In this document: positions 53,230 through 64,000 of the stretch, one piece after another | Layout of the letters: each line of letters starts with the position of its first letter | Position numbering within the stretch: the first letter of the stretch is position 1 | From: Nephrocerus scutellatus | Taxonomy: Eukaryota; Arthropoda; Insecta; Diptera; Pipunculidae | Direction of reading: 5' to 3' | Length of the DNA stretch: 64,000 bases | Assembly (NCBI GenBank): GCA_947095585.1 | Contig: OX352765.1 | Span: forward strand, 79,095,976 to 79,159,975 | The notes under the pieces: model-generated | Seen by the model: only the letters and a program-made list of their open reading frames with translations | The model's database searches: none | What the model was told of the DNA's origin: nothing | Position numbers and translations under genes: made by a program

Positions 53230-55400
53230 ATGACGATTATAAAATCAACAGCAAGAAACCGATTAAAAATAGATAATTCTTGAGTTTCGAGTTTATGATG
53301 GTTGCCCTTATGGCAGATTGGCTATCAACACATATGCTAACCCTTCCGATTTGTGCGTTAATGAGCCTTAGTGCCCTGCAGGTCTCCCTTATTGCTAGAA
53401 TCCCTGCCTGAAAGATGCTAGCTGAATCGGGTGTCTTGCATGATCTTGACAGATCTAGATCATCCGAGAAGAAATCTGCACCGACTCCATCCTTCATTTT
53501 GGATCCGACAGTGAATATTGTTGCGTCAAATTGCCTCGCTACTGGCCCATCCTTCCAGTTTCCCCTGCTAGGAAACTCGACGCTGAATAAGGAGGCGATT
53601 AAGGCATGCAGTAGTCATCAGATAATGGTATCATGCCTTCAGGTACTATCTGCAGTATATAACAGTGCCGTATGGTCTATTAACAAACCACTCAGAGTTG
53701 CACGTTGCAACATACTTGATAAATATGTCAATGTTCAATAGGTGCAAGTTGGTGTTAAGGGCCTCCGTCGGACATGATCGTAGGGCTCCTGTGATGCCGA
53801 CTACTGCTAATCGCTTTAATCTGCTGATTTTGGTGGCGTGATACTTCTTCTTCATTGCTGGCCACCAGACCAGCGATCCATAGGTAAGAATTGGATTGGT
53901 CGTACAACAGCTGTATACAGCCAGAGAGTCATCTTTGGTTGAAGACTCCATTTACTGCTGATGGTTTTAATGCTGGCATAGAGGGCAACGCACGTTTTCT
54001 TAGCCCTGTTCTCTATATTAGCCTTCCAGCTAAGCATCCTATCAAAGATTACTCTGAGATTTTTGGCAATAGGGGTAAGGTTAAGACTTTTCCTATTGAG
54101 TTTTAGGAGGATAAAGGCCGGTATTTTGGATTCAGTATTCCCAGAGTTAGCTCCAAGGCTACAGCTTGTTGCCCAGGAGTTGACTTTACCCAGGAACCTT
54201 TCCATAACTTTACTGATCACAGAAAGGTCCTGGCCTGATACGAGTATCACCACGTCATCTTCATGCGCAACTACCTTCTTCCTATCCTCTTCAAGTGTAA
54301 GTAGCATTTTGTTAATTACCATCATCTACAGTAAGGTAGAGATGACCCCTCCTTGGGGAGTGCCTCTGCCGACTCGTTTGGTAATGTTACATCTGCCAAG
54401 GTTGGCAAGTATAGGGTATCCCCTAATTCGTGCACAAGGGTTTATCTCTAATGTTAACATCATTTATCAGGGATTTGAGAAAAAGCTTACTTTGGTATAC
54501 CCTGACCCATGTCAACGGAAATTGCTCTGTTAATACTAATCGTAGAAACTTCGTGTAGGAGTTTATTTTTAAAAGAAATAGTAGCCATTGTAACTACGTT
54601 TATATAAAGTTGAGTCTTCAGATATCCAACTTCTATGCCTGTTCCAGTTTTCTTGCCCATGCTCATTTTCGACTTTGAGATCAATTTTCTCCAGAAAATT
54701 TTTAATAAACCTTTATAAATTAGCGGCGGAATCCACGTTGCTATCGTGAAACAATAGCGACCAGTTAATTTTTCATATTCTTCATATTGTTGCCTGATAT
54801 GATGATCTAGAATGTGCTCCAAAGCCTTTATCAAGAACGATGAGACACTGAAAGGCCTAAAATCCTTTGCCGATTTATGAACTCTTCTGCCTGCTTTGGG
54901 TATGAAAACCACCCGAACTTATCTCCAGCTTAGGGGGACATAGTTAAGAAGAAGACAGCTTTTGAAAATCTCCATTAGCCATGGGGTCGACAGGTCCAAT
55001 GCCTTGTGTAGAATAATCGGCTGTATGCTATGCAGGCCAAGAGACTTGTAGGGTGAAAAACTTCTTAGAGCAAAGGAAACCTTTTACCGGGTATCCACTA
55101 CACCTGGATGCTCAGCATGCATCCTCTCCAAATTATCTACGCATTGATAGCTGCTGGTGGGCAAGTGCGTATTGGTCAGAAGATCCATGGATTCTACCGC
55201 AGATGCAGTCCAGTCACCGTCTTCTTTCTTGATTAAAGTCAGACAGGTGCTTTCTTTGGATAGGATCTTGCAAATTCTTGCAGAGTCCTTGGTGGTTTCG
55301 ATTGATTGGCAGAAGTCCATCCAAGAGCGTCGCCTGTCTTCTTTGATGGCCTTCTTGTACCTTCTCAGGGGGGGTTTGTAGGGCTGCCAGTATGGGTACT
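53230..55400 (-). mobile_element. RNase H-bearing LINE (LOA/I-like), linker to RNase H
   Basis: Minus-strand order: linker (RRYKKAIKEDRRRSWMDFC, about 55330), RT start (VVFIPKAGR and KDFRPFSVSSFLIKALEHIL, about 54830-54910), a damaged palm, KVVAHEDDVVILVSG (about 54260, catalytic YADD mutated to HEDD), NRAKKTCVALYASIKTI, then ILTYGSLVWWPAMKKKY (53880-53940). RNase H pieces follow near 53400-53530 and end at about 53240 in DSQSAIRATI. Many stops and shifts are present. The segment at 54520-54720 is scrambled relative to relatives. Endonuclease and the RNase H end are missing. Confidence 0.83.
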
Positions 55401-55439
55401 TCGTAGCAACGCGAGTAGCGATGCTTCTATCATAGCGGT

Positions 55440-58020
55440 CTGTTTGTCCTGAGTGGGCAACCATGGTTCAATCTCTTAAAATATTAGTTTGCAAGTCGGC
55501 GACGGCGTTGCGTGCGTTTTAAGTAAGCAAGCGTACTGGTAAGGATGAATAACTAGTTCACGAGCGGAAACAAGCTGACAAACCCTTTTTTTTTTCTAAA
55601 TTTTTGGATGAAAGTGTAGCTTTTGTAGCACATTTGCAAACTGGAGTGGTGTCTTGACTAATGCACATCTGAGCAAAAGTTCTCAGGCTTCCAAAATGAT
55701 ACCTTATTAAAAATATCATTGTATTCATCTTCACCATTATCATCATCATTAAGTAGAAATATCTCCACTGTAACGTGGATTTTCTACATTTTCATAACAT
55801 ACTCGCACGAGAATTAATACCCTACCCTACACTAAAGCCTGTTGTTCCCGTATTGCTACGAGGATACTACATCGTTGTAACTACCTGTCGAGTTGGTGTA
55901 ATTTTCATCTTGCATGCTGTCGAATCCCATTGGCACTTTTCCAGTCGATGCATTTTGCAACAGGATGTGACAATGTCCAGCAATGACCACCACTTCAATG
56001 GTCCGAAATTCAGAAAAATCATTTGTGATGTTAGACGACAACGCGCACATCCAATTTTCAACCGCAGCAGCAGCAGCAGCAGCATAATATGGAAATTGCT
56101 GTGCGAATGCGTGCGTTTCACACTGCAAATCCTTATTTATGTGTTTCAGGCTTCTCACTATGGACACTGGCTGGCTACCTTCCTGGAAAATGTTATGCAT
56201 ACAACATATATGCATATATATGTTACATAGCAGTGCTAATAATTTGCACCGCTCAAAGGAAGGCGCGATTGATGAGTACAAACGCGCTGAGGGGAAAGGA
56301 GACTTGCTACCATTGCCACTGCCAAAGTGCCACAAGTGCCAAGTAGACGCGTGTGATGCTCGCACTTTTTAATGTCGCACCATTCAGATCGTCGTCGCAG
56401 AGCTCAGCGCGCTAAACATAGATCTTTTTTCCCCCATCTTCTCCCTCTGTGATCTGTGATCTGGCAATACACAACTGGGTAATTTTCCAAGATTTATTGC
56501 GAAAAGGTAAAGAAGGACGACAGCAATTCCAAATTGAATCCGTCTATGCAGGTAGGCTGCTGTTGCTGCTGGACCTCTATCTACTACCTACTAAGCACTC
56601 ATTGCGTCATAAGCAACAATGCAATCACAACATGGCCAAAGCATAAGGGACTCCACGTACTGTCTGTCTGTCCGACTGTCCGGCTTACTTATTTATTTAT
56701 TTATTATTTTTTCTTGGTTTTCTTCTTCTATTTAAGGTGACAATTTATTTAGATTTATGGATTGAATGTTGAATATATGTTTTTTGACGATGGATGGATG
56801 AATGGTTGGTCGGTCGGACGGTCTGTCTCTGCACACACGAAACAACCACAAGTTCTTGGAGTGACCATAGTCTTTTTGTTTTTTGTTTTTGTTTTATTTG
56901 TTGTCACATTTATCGCCGTCCATCAGAAGAGAGGCAAACGTTGTCCTTTGGGTCATCGATGTTTACGTTTTTCCAGAAAAGATAAGAGAAAAAATGTCCA
57001 ATAAAGAATCCATCCTCTCTTGTGTCAAATCAAATCAATCGATCGTTAATCGTCGGTAATGTTGTACTTGCTAGAGGTCATAGATCGCAAATTGATTCTG
57101 TAGATTAACGCGGAGTGAGATACACTTTCACTTGACTTGGGATCCTTAGCAATTCGGAGAATTTCACATTTTATTACTTTTACTTTTCCCATTCGTTGGT
57201 CCTTTTAATTGGTATTTATAGTCCTCACCAAATTTCCCATGAATACTGTAAGGGTAAGCTATAAGGGAAAAAGGAGTGGTGCACACTTATGTGTATCAAA
57301 AACTAAGGAATACAGTTAACAGCGATAAAGAGCATCATTCAGATTGTTATCTGGAAGATAAACGAGAGGGTAATTGAGGACGTGCCAACTGGAAAACATT
57401 AGTATCGACTTCGTTTTAACGAATTTTTTGGATTTTTATTTACCTCAGATTCGGTTTTTTTTGCCAATTAAATTTTATTAAACTCTGATAAACGGAATGT
57501 GCTTGAAATTCAAAATTTAATCTTGCAATCTGCTTAATGAACGTAAATTTGTATTTTATTTTTTTGATTTTTTTTAAAACGGGTTCTGTCCTGTCTCTCT
57601 CTGTAAGTTTTGTAAACTTCTTAATTTATTCTTCATGTCATTCCTTTATTTTATTCATTTGCATTTCTTTGGTTCTTTGTATCGCTGTATTTATGCCAGG
57701 ATATCCTTCCACATGGAGAAAGTGTGCTCTGTATTGGTCATAATTTGTGGACGCATCATCTCTTCACACAATATTTCCACTTACAGAAAAACATACCTAC
57801 TTATACGAATTATGCTCAAAAAAATTATAATGAAAACATTATTAAATTGAACAAATAGGAAAGCTTCACTCATGCTGATTGATATAACAAACCTCCATTG
57901 GCCCCATGCGCTCGGCAAACACTAAAACCTGTTAAGAGAAAACATGTTACCAGTACCGTATTTGAGTTAATGTTGAACGTCTGCTGATTTGTCTTTGCAA
58001 CGAAATTAATTTTTTTCTCT
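55440..58020. other. Apparently single-copy DNA, no gene supported
   Basis: Contains a GCA run (56064-56083), TTTA repeats (56688-56708) and T-rich tracts. Overlapping frames on both strands at 55775-56372 cross the GCA run and have no family motif. Probably host intronic or intergenic DNA. Confidence 0.42.
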
Positions 58021-58021
58021 A

Positions 58022-60410
58022 TCTGCAGCCGCCCAAGGGGTTAAAACCCTTATGATGCTTGGCACAGCGTGGGCACTAAAGTATTAGGAAAGAAAGAAGA
58101 GATGTTGATATGCATGCCTTTTAAATGCCTTTGGATCATATTGATGCGGGAATACAGATCTTGGCAAATCATTCCACATTCTTGTTATACGACTTAAGAA
58201 ATAATCTCTTAACTTAGCAGTACGTCTGAAGATGGCCTTGAGGGTAAACTGATGAGCATTTAGAGCGCCACGAGTATTGCGGTTGAATTCAAGGAGAGGT
58301 GGCATGCAACCGGATATTTTTTCTTGCGTTCTTGCGGTGTTTGATCTATTGATGTGGCTATGTTTGCGTCACCGATAAGTTTTATCGCACGGTTCTACAT
58401 TCTGTCAAGCAGATGCAAGGTGCTCTTCGGCGCACCTGACCAGACATAACAGATATACTCAAGCTTGAGGCGAATAAATGCCTTGTGGATAGTAGCCAGA
58501 TCAGAGGAAGTGAAATATTTCCTGCATCGTATTTGGAAGCTAACGCGATGCTGAATATGTGGTCATTCCAATAAAGCTTTTCGTTGACGCACACACCACG
58601 AATTGCTAGTTTTTCAGTTTCCTCGATGCAAGTGCCATTCATGGATAATGGCTGGAGATTACTATTTCGCTTCAACGACAGAAGACAGCATTGGGTTTTG
58701 GAAGCGTTAAATTCGACTCTGTTTTATTCTCCCCACTAGGCAATGCTGTCAAGGTCTTAACATACGCTGTTGTTCTAGTTCCACATCTGCAGAAAAAGGA
58801 CGTGAACCTGCGAACATATAAGAGAAGCTAAGAGTGTTGTTATTTTTCATGTAAATTCCCTGAAAGGAGATACAAAGTTTGAACCGGGTTAATTTGGAAA
58901 CAAATAATATTAGAGCCTCTTTATGCAAAATGTTTACAAAAACTATTATCATCGGAGATACACATGTGTTGAAAATTTGAAGAAAATCGGGGTAATTTTT
59001 AAAAAATGTATATGGGCCCCAGAGCCATCAGGGCCCGGACACTCCAAAAATTGTGCAAACTCTATCATATGCTTCAACTTTGCTTTCACCAAACTTGTGA
59101 AAAGGCTGGTTCCACTTTTCGGTGAGATATGCCATCAAATCACCAGTAGAACGTTTTCCACGGAAGCCAGCCATATTGGCGGTCATTGAGTAGTTCTCGT
59201 GATTCAAGATATTTCATAAGCTGACGGTTAATCAGCGTTTCCATGACCTTAGAAAGAAGGGACGTTGGTGGTATTGGTCGGTACGAAGAGATACCTTTTT
59301 TTGTTATAGACTGGACAAATGCTGTTTTCCAACTACATACTCGAAAAGACTCCAGAAGAATAGGATAAGTAGAAAAGCTTAGGCAATGGTAATGCCAGCG
59401 ATGAAGAACACCTCTTCAGAAGTAATGGGGGAATACCATCTGGTCCAGCCGATTTGTGTATGCTGAGGTCACTAAGAACTCTAGCAACTTCACGAGTACG
59501 AATGTAAATCTGTGCCATAAGGTGTTCGGCACTCGGAAGCTATGCATAGTCTGAAATCGTGGAGTTAGATTGAGTAGATTGGCCTTATCCTTCGAGCTGA
59601 CAGCTGTAGTGTCATTGTGAATGATCGTTGGAATTGACGACGAGACAGTATTTTTGATTCTATTTACGAATGACCAAAAATTTTTTTTTTTGGGACATTG
59701 TAGTATTTTTTGCCTCAATCTTTGATCATAGGGGAATTTGGTTCGCCGCACTTTTACATTGCTATCATTTCTGCCACGCTTGTATTTGTGTCGGTGGGAT
59801 TTGCTTTATATAACCGAAAGCATACCTCCTTTTTTCTAGAAGCCTCTTTGTAGCTAAAATCATACCATCCATCATCCATCGGTATGACAGACTTAATTCT
59901 GAATGGAATAAAGTCTCTCATACCAATGTGGATGATGTTTGAAATCGCATTAGCGGTGGCATCCACGTCACTATCGAGGAAGAATAGTGACTAGTTCAGT
60001 TTCCTAAAGAATGTGTTAATGCCATCCTAGTTGGCTTTTTCGTTATTTTTTGACTTTTCTTCCCTAACTGAGTGGTCTATAAACAAGAAATTAGCTGATA
60101 CAACAAAATGGCCGGATGAGACTAGAGGGGATGATACATTAACGGTGTCTTTATCAGGACCAGAGGTAAGAAACAAGTCCAGAGTGTTGTCGGAATGTTT
60201 CGCAATGTCAGGAGTTCAAGTAGGATCATTCACGAGCTTAGTAAGATTATTTGTCTCAGCGAATAGCTCAGCATACCTTCATTCGGGTGTTGTCAGTCAA
60301 GAGTGGCGAAGCCAACCAGAATTGTGTATATTGAAATCGCCCGCAATAACACGTTCACCATAAGGGTCTTCGGTTACAATTCTTATTTCACACGACCTTC
60401 TTCTTTCTTT
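58022..60410 (-). mobile_element. Jockey-group LINE family A, copy 3 (endonuclease to 3' end)
   Basis: On the minus strand: endonuclease end (VIAGDFNIHNSGWL near 60350, NTLDLFLTSGPD near 60170), linker (MRDFIPFRIKSVIP, SRKKEVCFRLYK), KNFWSFVNRIKN (about 59680) and RT start (LSDLSIHKSAGPDGIPPLLL near 59430). Then SLLSKVMETLINRQLMKYLE (about 59210-59270), a replaced middle (122-bp insert at 58840-59060) and the C-terminal FRRTAKLRDYFLSRITRMWN (about 58190). The YADD region is lost with the replaced part. Several stops. It is the most complete family A copy. Confidence 0.83.
58840..59060 (-). repeat. 122-bp family fragment replacing part of a LINE
   Basis: The reverse complement reads CCCCGATTTTCTTCAAATTT, CACATGTGTATCTCCGATGA and GGGCCCTGATGG, with the closing segment TTTTTCATGTAAATTC on the left. 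About 270 bases of LINE family A present in copy 1 (15525-15795) are absent at this point. Confidence 0.8.
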
Positions 60411-60411
60411 C

Positions 60412-60735
60412 CTTTACTCCGCGGTGGCGCATAGGGCTTCTACAAACGCCCGCCAACGAACTCGATTTAGTTAGTTAGTTAGATAAGACTTTTATTTCAT
60501 AAAAAGATAAGTTGGTACATAATTAAACATAGTTTTCTAGCCTATTTAGGTTTGGTCTTTATTGACCGTCTACCAGATTGACATTTGGGATTTCTATACA
60601 TAACGAACTCGATTAAACGCCTGAGGTTTCAAGAGACGCCACTCGGTCCCCTTGGATCTTGCTTCCTCTTCTATTTTTCTTTTCCATATCTTGCTAGGAC
60701 GGCCAACTCGACGGCTTCCTTGAGGATTCCAGTCG
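60412..60735 (-). mobile_element. RTE-like LINE C-terminus, split by a short LINE insertion
   Basis: With 60468-60614 removed, the minus strand reads VGRP-like, KIWKRKIEEEARSK and RWRAFVEALCA words over about 180 bases, the C-terminal signature of many RTE-like polyproteins (GRP ... RW ... LC). It differs from the RTE family at 38 kb. Nothing upstream of this end is present. Confidence 0.62.
60468..60601 (-). mobile_element. Short LINE 3' UTR insertion with perfect target duplication
   Basis: 134 bp flanked by a perfect 13-bp duplication, AACGAACTCGATT, at 60455-60467 and 60602-60614. On the minus strand it has AATAAA-type signals and ends in a CTAACTAACTAACTA tail. This is a severely 5'-truncated product of target-primed reverse transcription. 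The source LINE is not otherwise recognised in the window. Confidence 0.88.
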
Positions 60736-60930
60736 AGTGCAGTGTATAACGTGTTGCGCGGGTCGCGTGTGGCTCTTGTGCTGCGTGGTAAACGTGGTTA
60801 TTTTCGACTTCTTTTCGGTCTTTTAGATTTCTAACCAACTTTCACTGGTCCTATAGAGCTGAAATTTTGTGTGCTGGTAATGCACGTAACGCGTGTGGCG
60901 TGTGTCGATGTATATATAAAAGCCCGTAAA
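60736..60930 (-). repeat. CACGCG-box repeat, long-unit subtype, copy 2
   Basis: The reverse complement carries CGCCACACGCG, CACAAAATTTCAGCTCTATA, GTGAAAGTTGGTTAGAAAT and AAGAAGTCGAAAATAACC, matching 19470-19560. Confidence 0.72.
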
Positions 60931-63540
60931 ACTACGTTTTTTTTACATTTACTTGTTTTTTCTCGGTAGTTGTTATTTAATATTACGTCTGTATCGAACA
61001 TCGACCGCCACTGGCGGAACTTTATAACTAAATGGCAACATAACGAAAAAGTAACTTCGTGAGTAGTATTTTCTTTATGAGTCTTGTGGTTAGTAGCGTA
61101 ACATTACCTTGAATTACAAAAGTCGATTTATTTATTTAAAAACATCGGTGTCAGGCACATTAGTAACATTGTTTGTTAGATAAATATAAAATTCATTGCA
61201 TCTGTATCTAGCTATTTATGTGTCAACAACCCTATTCGTATAAATATTATTATTTTATTTAATTATTATTATTATCTTGCATTCTTTATTAATTTGTGTA
61301 TCTCTTTAAATTTTATGTAACGACTACTTTAAAAGTATTTTAATTAATTTTTCCGTCCCTTCCCTATAGTAGTAAGAAAAATACATTAACCCTGTGTCCT
61401 TTTAGGGACTGACAACTTAAATTATATATATACCTACATACACTACCGTATCAACATAAGCGCTGGGTAACGAACAATAAATACGAAATGACACAGACGC
61501 ACAAAAATGTCCCAGCGCGCATTGCACATTACAGGCATCACACAGGCCTCCCAGGGCTTTGACTTCGATTAACCACTTAACACGACCTGCCGCTTAAGAC
61601 GGTGGGAATCATCAACGCCACCACTGGTCACCGCCACCATGAGAGACATCACCTCAAGAAGGTTCTGTGCGGTTCGGCTGGTTGCTATCCTGCTTGTTTG
61701 TGTTTCCTCACGTTTTATATGAACGTGAATAGCAAGCGAGTAAGCCAGTAAGCCAGCGGCTTCATTACATATTCGCGCACAGTCGGATAGCAATTTGCAT
61801 TTTTGCTGTTTCGCACAGCGTTTTCTGATGTGAGCACTTCTGGAATTTTATGAGTTCTGTACGGAGATCCTGCCTGCCTGCCTGCCTGCCTGACATCCTG
61901 GAATGACAAGTTTTTGTTATTATCCGGTTGCTTATTTAAATGAATTGCGGTTGTAAAGTATGAGCAGTTTTTCCAACTCGGGCCTTAGTTACTTCGAATG
62001 CCACACACTGAATTAGTTGAAATGGTGGGCTGATTTAGTGGTTTATGTGCATCTGTATTGGGAACTGTTTTTTGTTGTTTTGATCAGCTGCGATCATTAA
62101 ATCAAATTATAAAAAAATAGCCGAGCCAACAGACAGAAGAACAAAGAAATGTATACAAAAAAGGGGAGAGCGAACTATAAATTGAATAAATTTCAACCAA
62201 GTCGGCTTGGAAGTGCTACTTCACAATGCTTATTATCCTTACGTTTTCACTTAGTTATAATAAAGATAAAAGTTAATCATTGTGACTTTTCAATTTAAAT
62301 TTGATTCAATTATCGAGAAGATCAAGAACCATTTAAAGGAATTTAAATTTTTCCCATATACACACATGCCGGCATGTTAAATTTATATCCCTGGCAGACA
62401 TCCTACATCCACGTTGTCTTAATCCTCATTATGTGAAGCTATTGTTAAGGAATTGCCATAATCAGTAATTCTCCTTGAAGTCGCCTACTCTCGTGAAAAT
62501 CGCTACAAAACATCGAACTCGCGCAATAAAACGTTAATGCCTGCAGGATGATGGGTATATTCAGCTGCCAATGGTAATTATAGATGAGCGCAACGCACAC
62601 AGCGATGTGATGATGTCACATACACGCTGAAGGCGGTAACCATTCCAGTAATTACCCGCTTGATCTTCTCTCAAAATAATTATTTTTAAATTTAAAACAT
62701 CAGGGCACGACGTTCAGACAGAGCATCCGAGGTGGGAAGGTACTGACTGACTGGTAATTAAAATCTCTCGGTGAGGGGTGATTTTGGTCGCGGTGCTAGT
62801 GTACAATTATTGTTGTGACATTTACCAGAGAACCAGAGATGAGACACGACATGTACATTACGATGTGCACTCTGCACACGTGTACAGGAGGAGAATAACA
62901 TAAACTATAGCCAGGGTGCTGGTCGAACAGAAACTCTGCTGAAAATTTCGGATCTCAGTCAGGATTCGGCGGCGCTTAATTCGAGTAGAGTAAGAGTAGA
63001 AACTACAATCGGGTGGGGTGCTGGTTGCATTTTGTTGAATAGTCGAAAATACATTCTCATCTCAGTCAGGCTTCTACTAGAGTTATAGTAACTCGCCTTG
63101 CTGTGAAACAATTAAACCGACGCAACTCGAAATAGTTTCCGAAATAATTAAAATGCAATTTTAAAATGGAAACGTGCTGCGAAATAAAATGATTCAAAGA
63201 AGCACGTGCAGTATGCGTCTGGTTCTGTGGGTGGTACTGAACTGAACCAGTATTTCATGCGGAACGTTCTCGTGCATGCTGGCAGACTCTTTTGTGTCAT
63301 AAAAGTCACCACAGACTTATAACCTTTCTTATCTGTGTAATTACAGAGGGATGCGCTCTACCATGTCTACCATACCGAGGTGCTGAAGATGTAGTTTGCT
63401 TTGGTGCAGCAGTAATTATTGAAAAAAATCGAGTACTTAAGCTTTGCGATAATTCTATTGTGAGGTTAAATTGGTTAAGGAGGTTCTTCTGCTTGGGCAC
63501 GCGTTTGCTTATTTCGCAAACGTATTTTGACTAAAGGGTG
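60931..63540. other. Apparently single-copy DNA, no gene supported
   Basis: The first part is AT-rich with ATTATT repeats (61248-61275). A CCTG run lies at about 61869-61892. A weak direct repeat of about 60 bases (GGGTGCTGGT ... ATCTCAGTCAGG) occurs at 62912 and 63017. No family-like coding was found. The small frames at 63292-63534 overlap on both strands and lack motifs. Confidence 0.42.
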
Positions 63541-64000
63541 TTTTTTTTTTGCTGCGATAGAACTTACAGAAGGGTTAACTGATAAACGAGTTTTCATACT
63601 CCACTAACTTTATGACATACGTATATTATCAGTATACTCTGGCAAGACTCATGCTTGAACAACGTTAATCAACTATCCAAATTTACTTTGAAAATCAGTC
63701 GTCGATTCGCGCAACTAATAAACGACTTCATGGCTTTTATGATGCAATGAATTGTCCATTTGATCAAGCCATCCGTCGAGCTGTGGATAGATTTCGTACC
63801 ACATATTCTCTAAATGATACAATAACTCTAACACGCCTAAGCACAAATGAATGCTACTGGAAATGAAAGTGTGGTCGAATATATAAATTTATCGATTCGT
63901 CATTGCTCGCAGCAATTGGGGCGGCTCTGTCTGTGCACTTCGTGAAATATTTTGCGAAAAGATCTTGACCTACACCCGTATAAGATCCAGCTGGTACAGG
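63541..64000 (+). mobile_element. DD41D transposon, 5' part, runs off the window
   Basis: Begins near GTGTTTTTTTTTTGCTGCGATAGAACTTAC; the GATAGAACTTA part mirrors the 3' terminus of copy B (AAGTTCTATC at 10288-10297), so this is the 5' inverted repeat. From 63676 the sequence parallels 9206-9540, the helix-turn-helix part, with deletions. The catalytic part would lie beyond 64000. Confidence 0.78.

Noticed and set aside
55856..56365. 169-codon minus-strand frame across a GCA run as a candidate gene
   Set aside because: Overlapping open frames occur on both strands, the centre is a trinucleotide repeat, and no family motif or splice structure was seen.

Overview
The window is repeat-dense, AT-rich animal nuclear DNA, most likely from a fly (Diptera, probably Brachycera) with a large genome. 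The clues are the mix of insect-type LINEs (RTE-like, RNase H-bearing LOA/I-like and Jockey/CR1-like), DD41D (rosa-like) Tc1/mariner transposases, a Ty3/gypsy remnant, a tRNA-derived SINE, and one host exon that closely resembles Drosophila Su(var)3-3. Nothing bacterial, viral or CRISPR-like was seen.

Only one host coding segment is supported: a 237-bp internal exon (30130-30366, +) of the histone demethylase LSD1/KDM1A (Su(var)3-3). It has an intact frame, an AG acceptor and a GTGAGT donor. No other exon of that gene was recognised, so either its introns here exceed about 30 kb on each side or the exon is an isolated duplicate.

Layout: 0-3.7 kb, a CACGCG-box repeat, a dead LINE split by a SINE, and a 122-bp tandem array with a perfect 365-bp higher-order duplication. 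4-11.7 kb, an RTE fragment, an RNase H LINE fragment and three DD41D transposons, the last with TIRs, TA target sites and an open but internally deleted transposase frame. 13.2-16.8 kb, LINE and SINE copies inside a 55-69 bp minisatellite. 19.3-21.5 kb, a CACGCG-type array, a gypsy remnant and a LINE tail. 23.7-29.9 kb, LINE fragments, an 11-12 bp minisatellite, a second copy each of the 122-bp and CACGCG families, and a nearly full-length Jockey/CR1-type LINE. 30.1 kb, the LSD1 exon. 31.4-36.6 kb, a SINE, several minisatellites, an undescribed-looking inverted-repeat element and a 268-bp higher-order array. 38.1-40.4 kb, the longest RTE copy. 41-46.6 kb, a DD41D relic, an RNase H LINE and a 57-bp satellite invaded by RTE. 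47.5-53 kb, CA and TGTTTGTC microsatellites, RTE, the 122-bp family and a DD41D copy with one stop. 53.2-60.9 kb, two long dead LINEs plus nested insertions. 63.5-64.0 kb, the 5' part of another DD41D element running off the window.

Between these lie stretches of apparently single-copy DNA (notably 11.7-13.2, 16.8-19.3, 21.5-23.7, 36.6-38.1, 47.6-49.9, 55.4-58.0 and 61-63.5 kb) where no gene could be supported. They are most simply intronic or intergenic host DNA. The mobile elements do not form a pathway; together they record repeated nesting. The SINE has no protein of its own and must have used a LINE's machinery, and most LINE copies are 5'-truncated, deleted or frameshifted.
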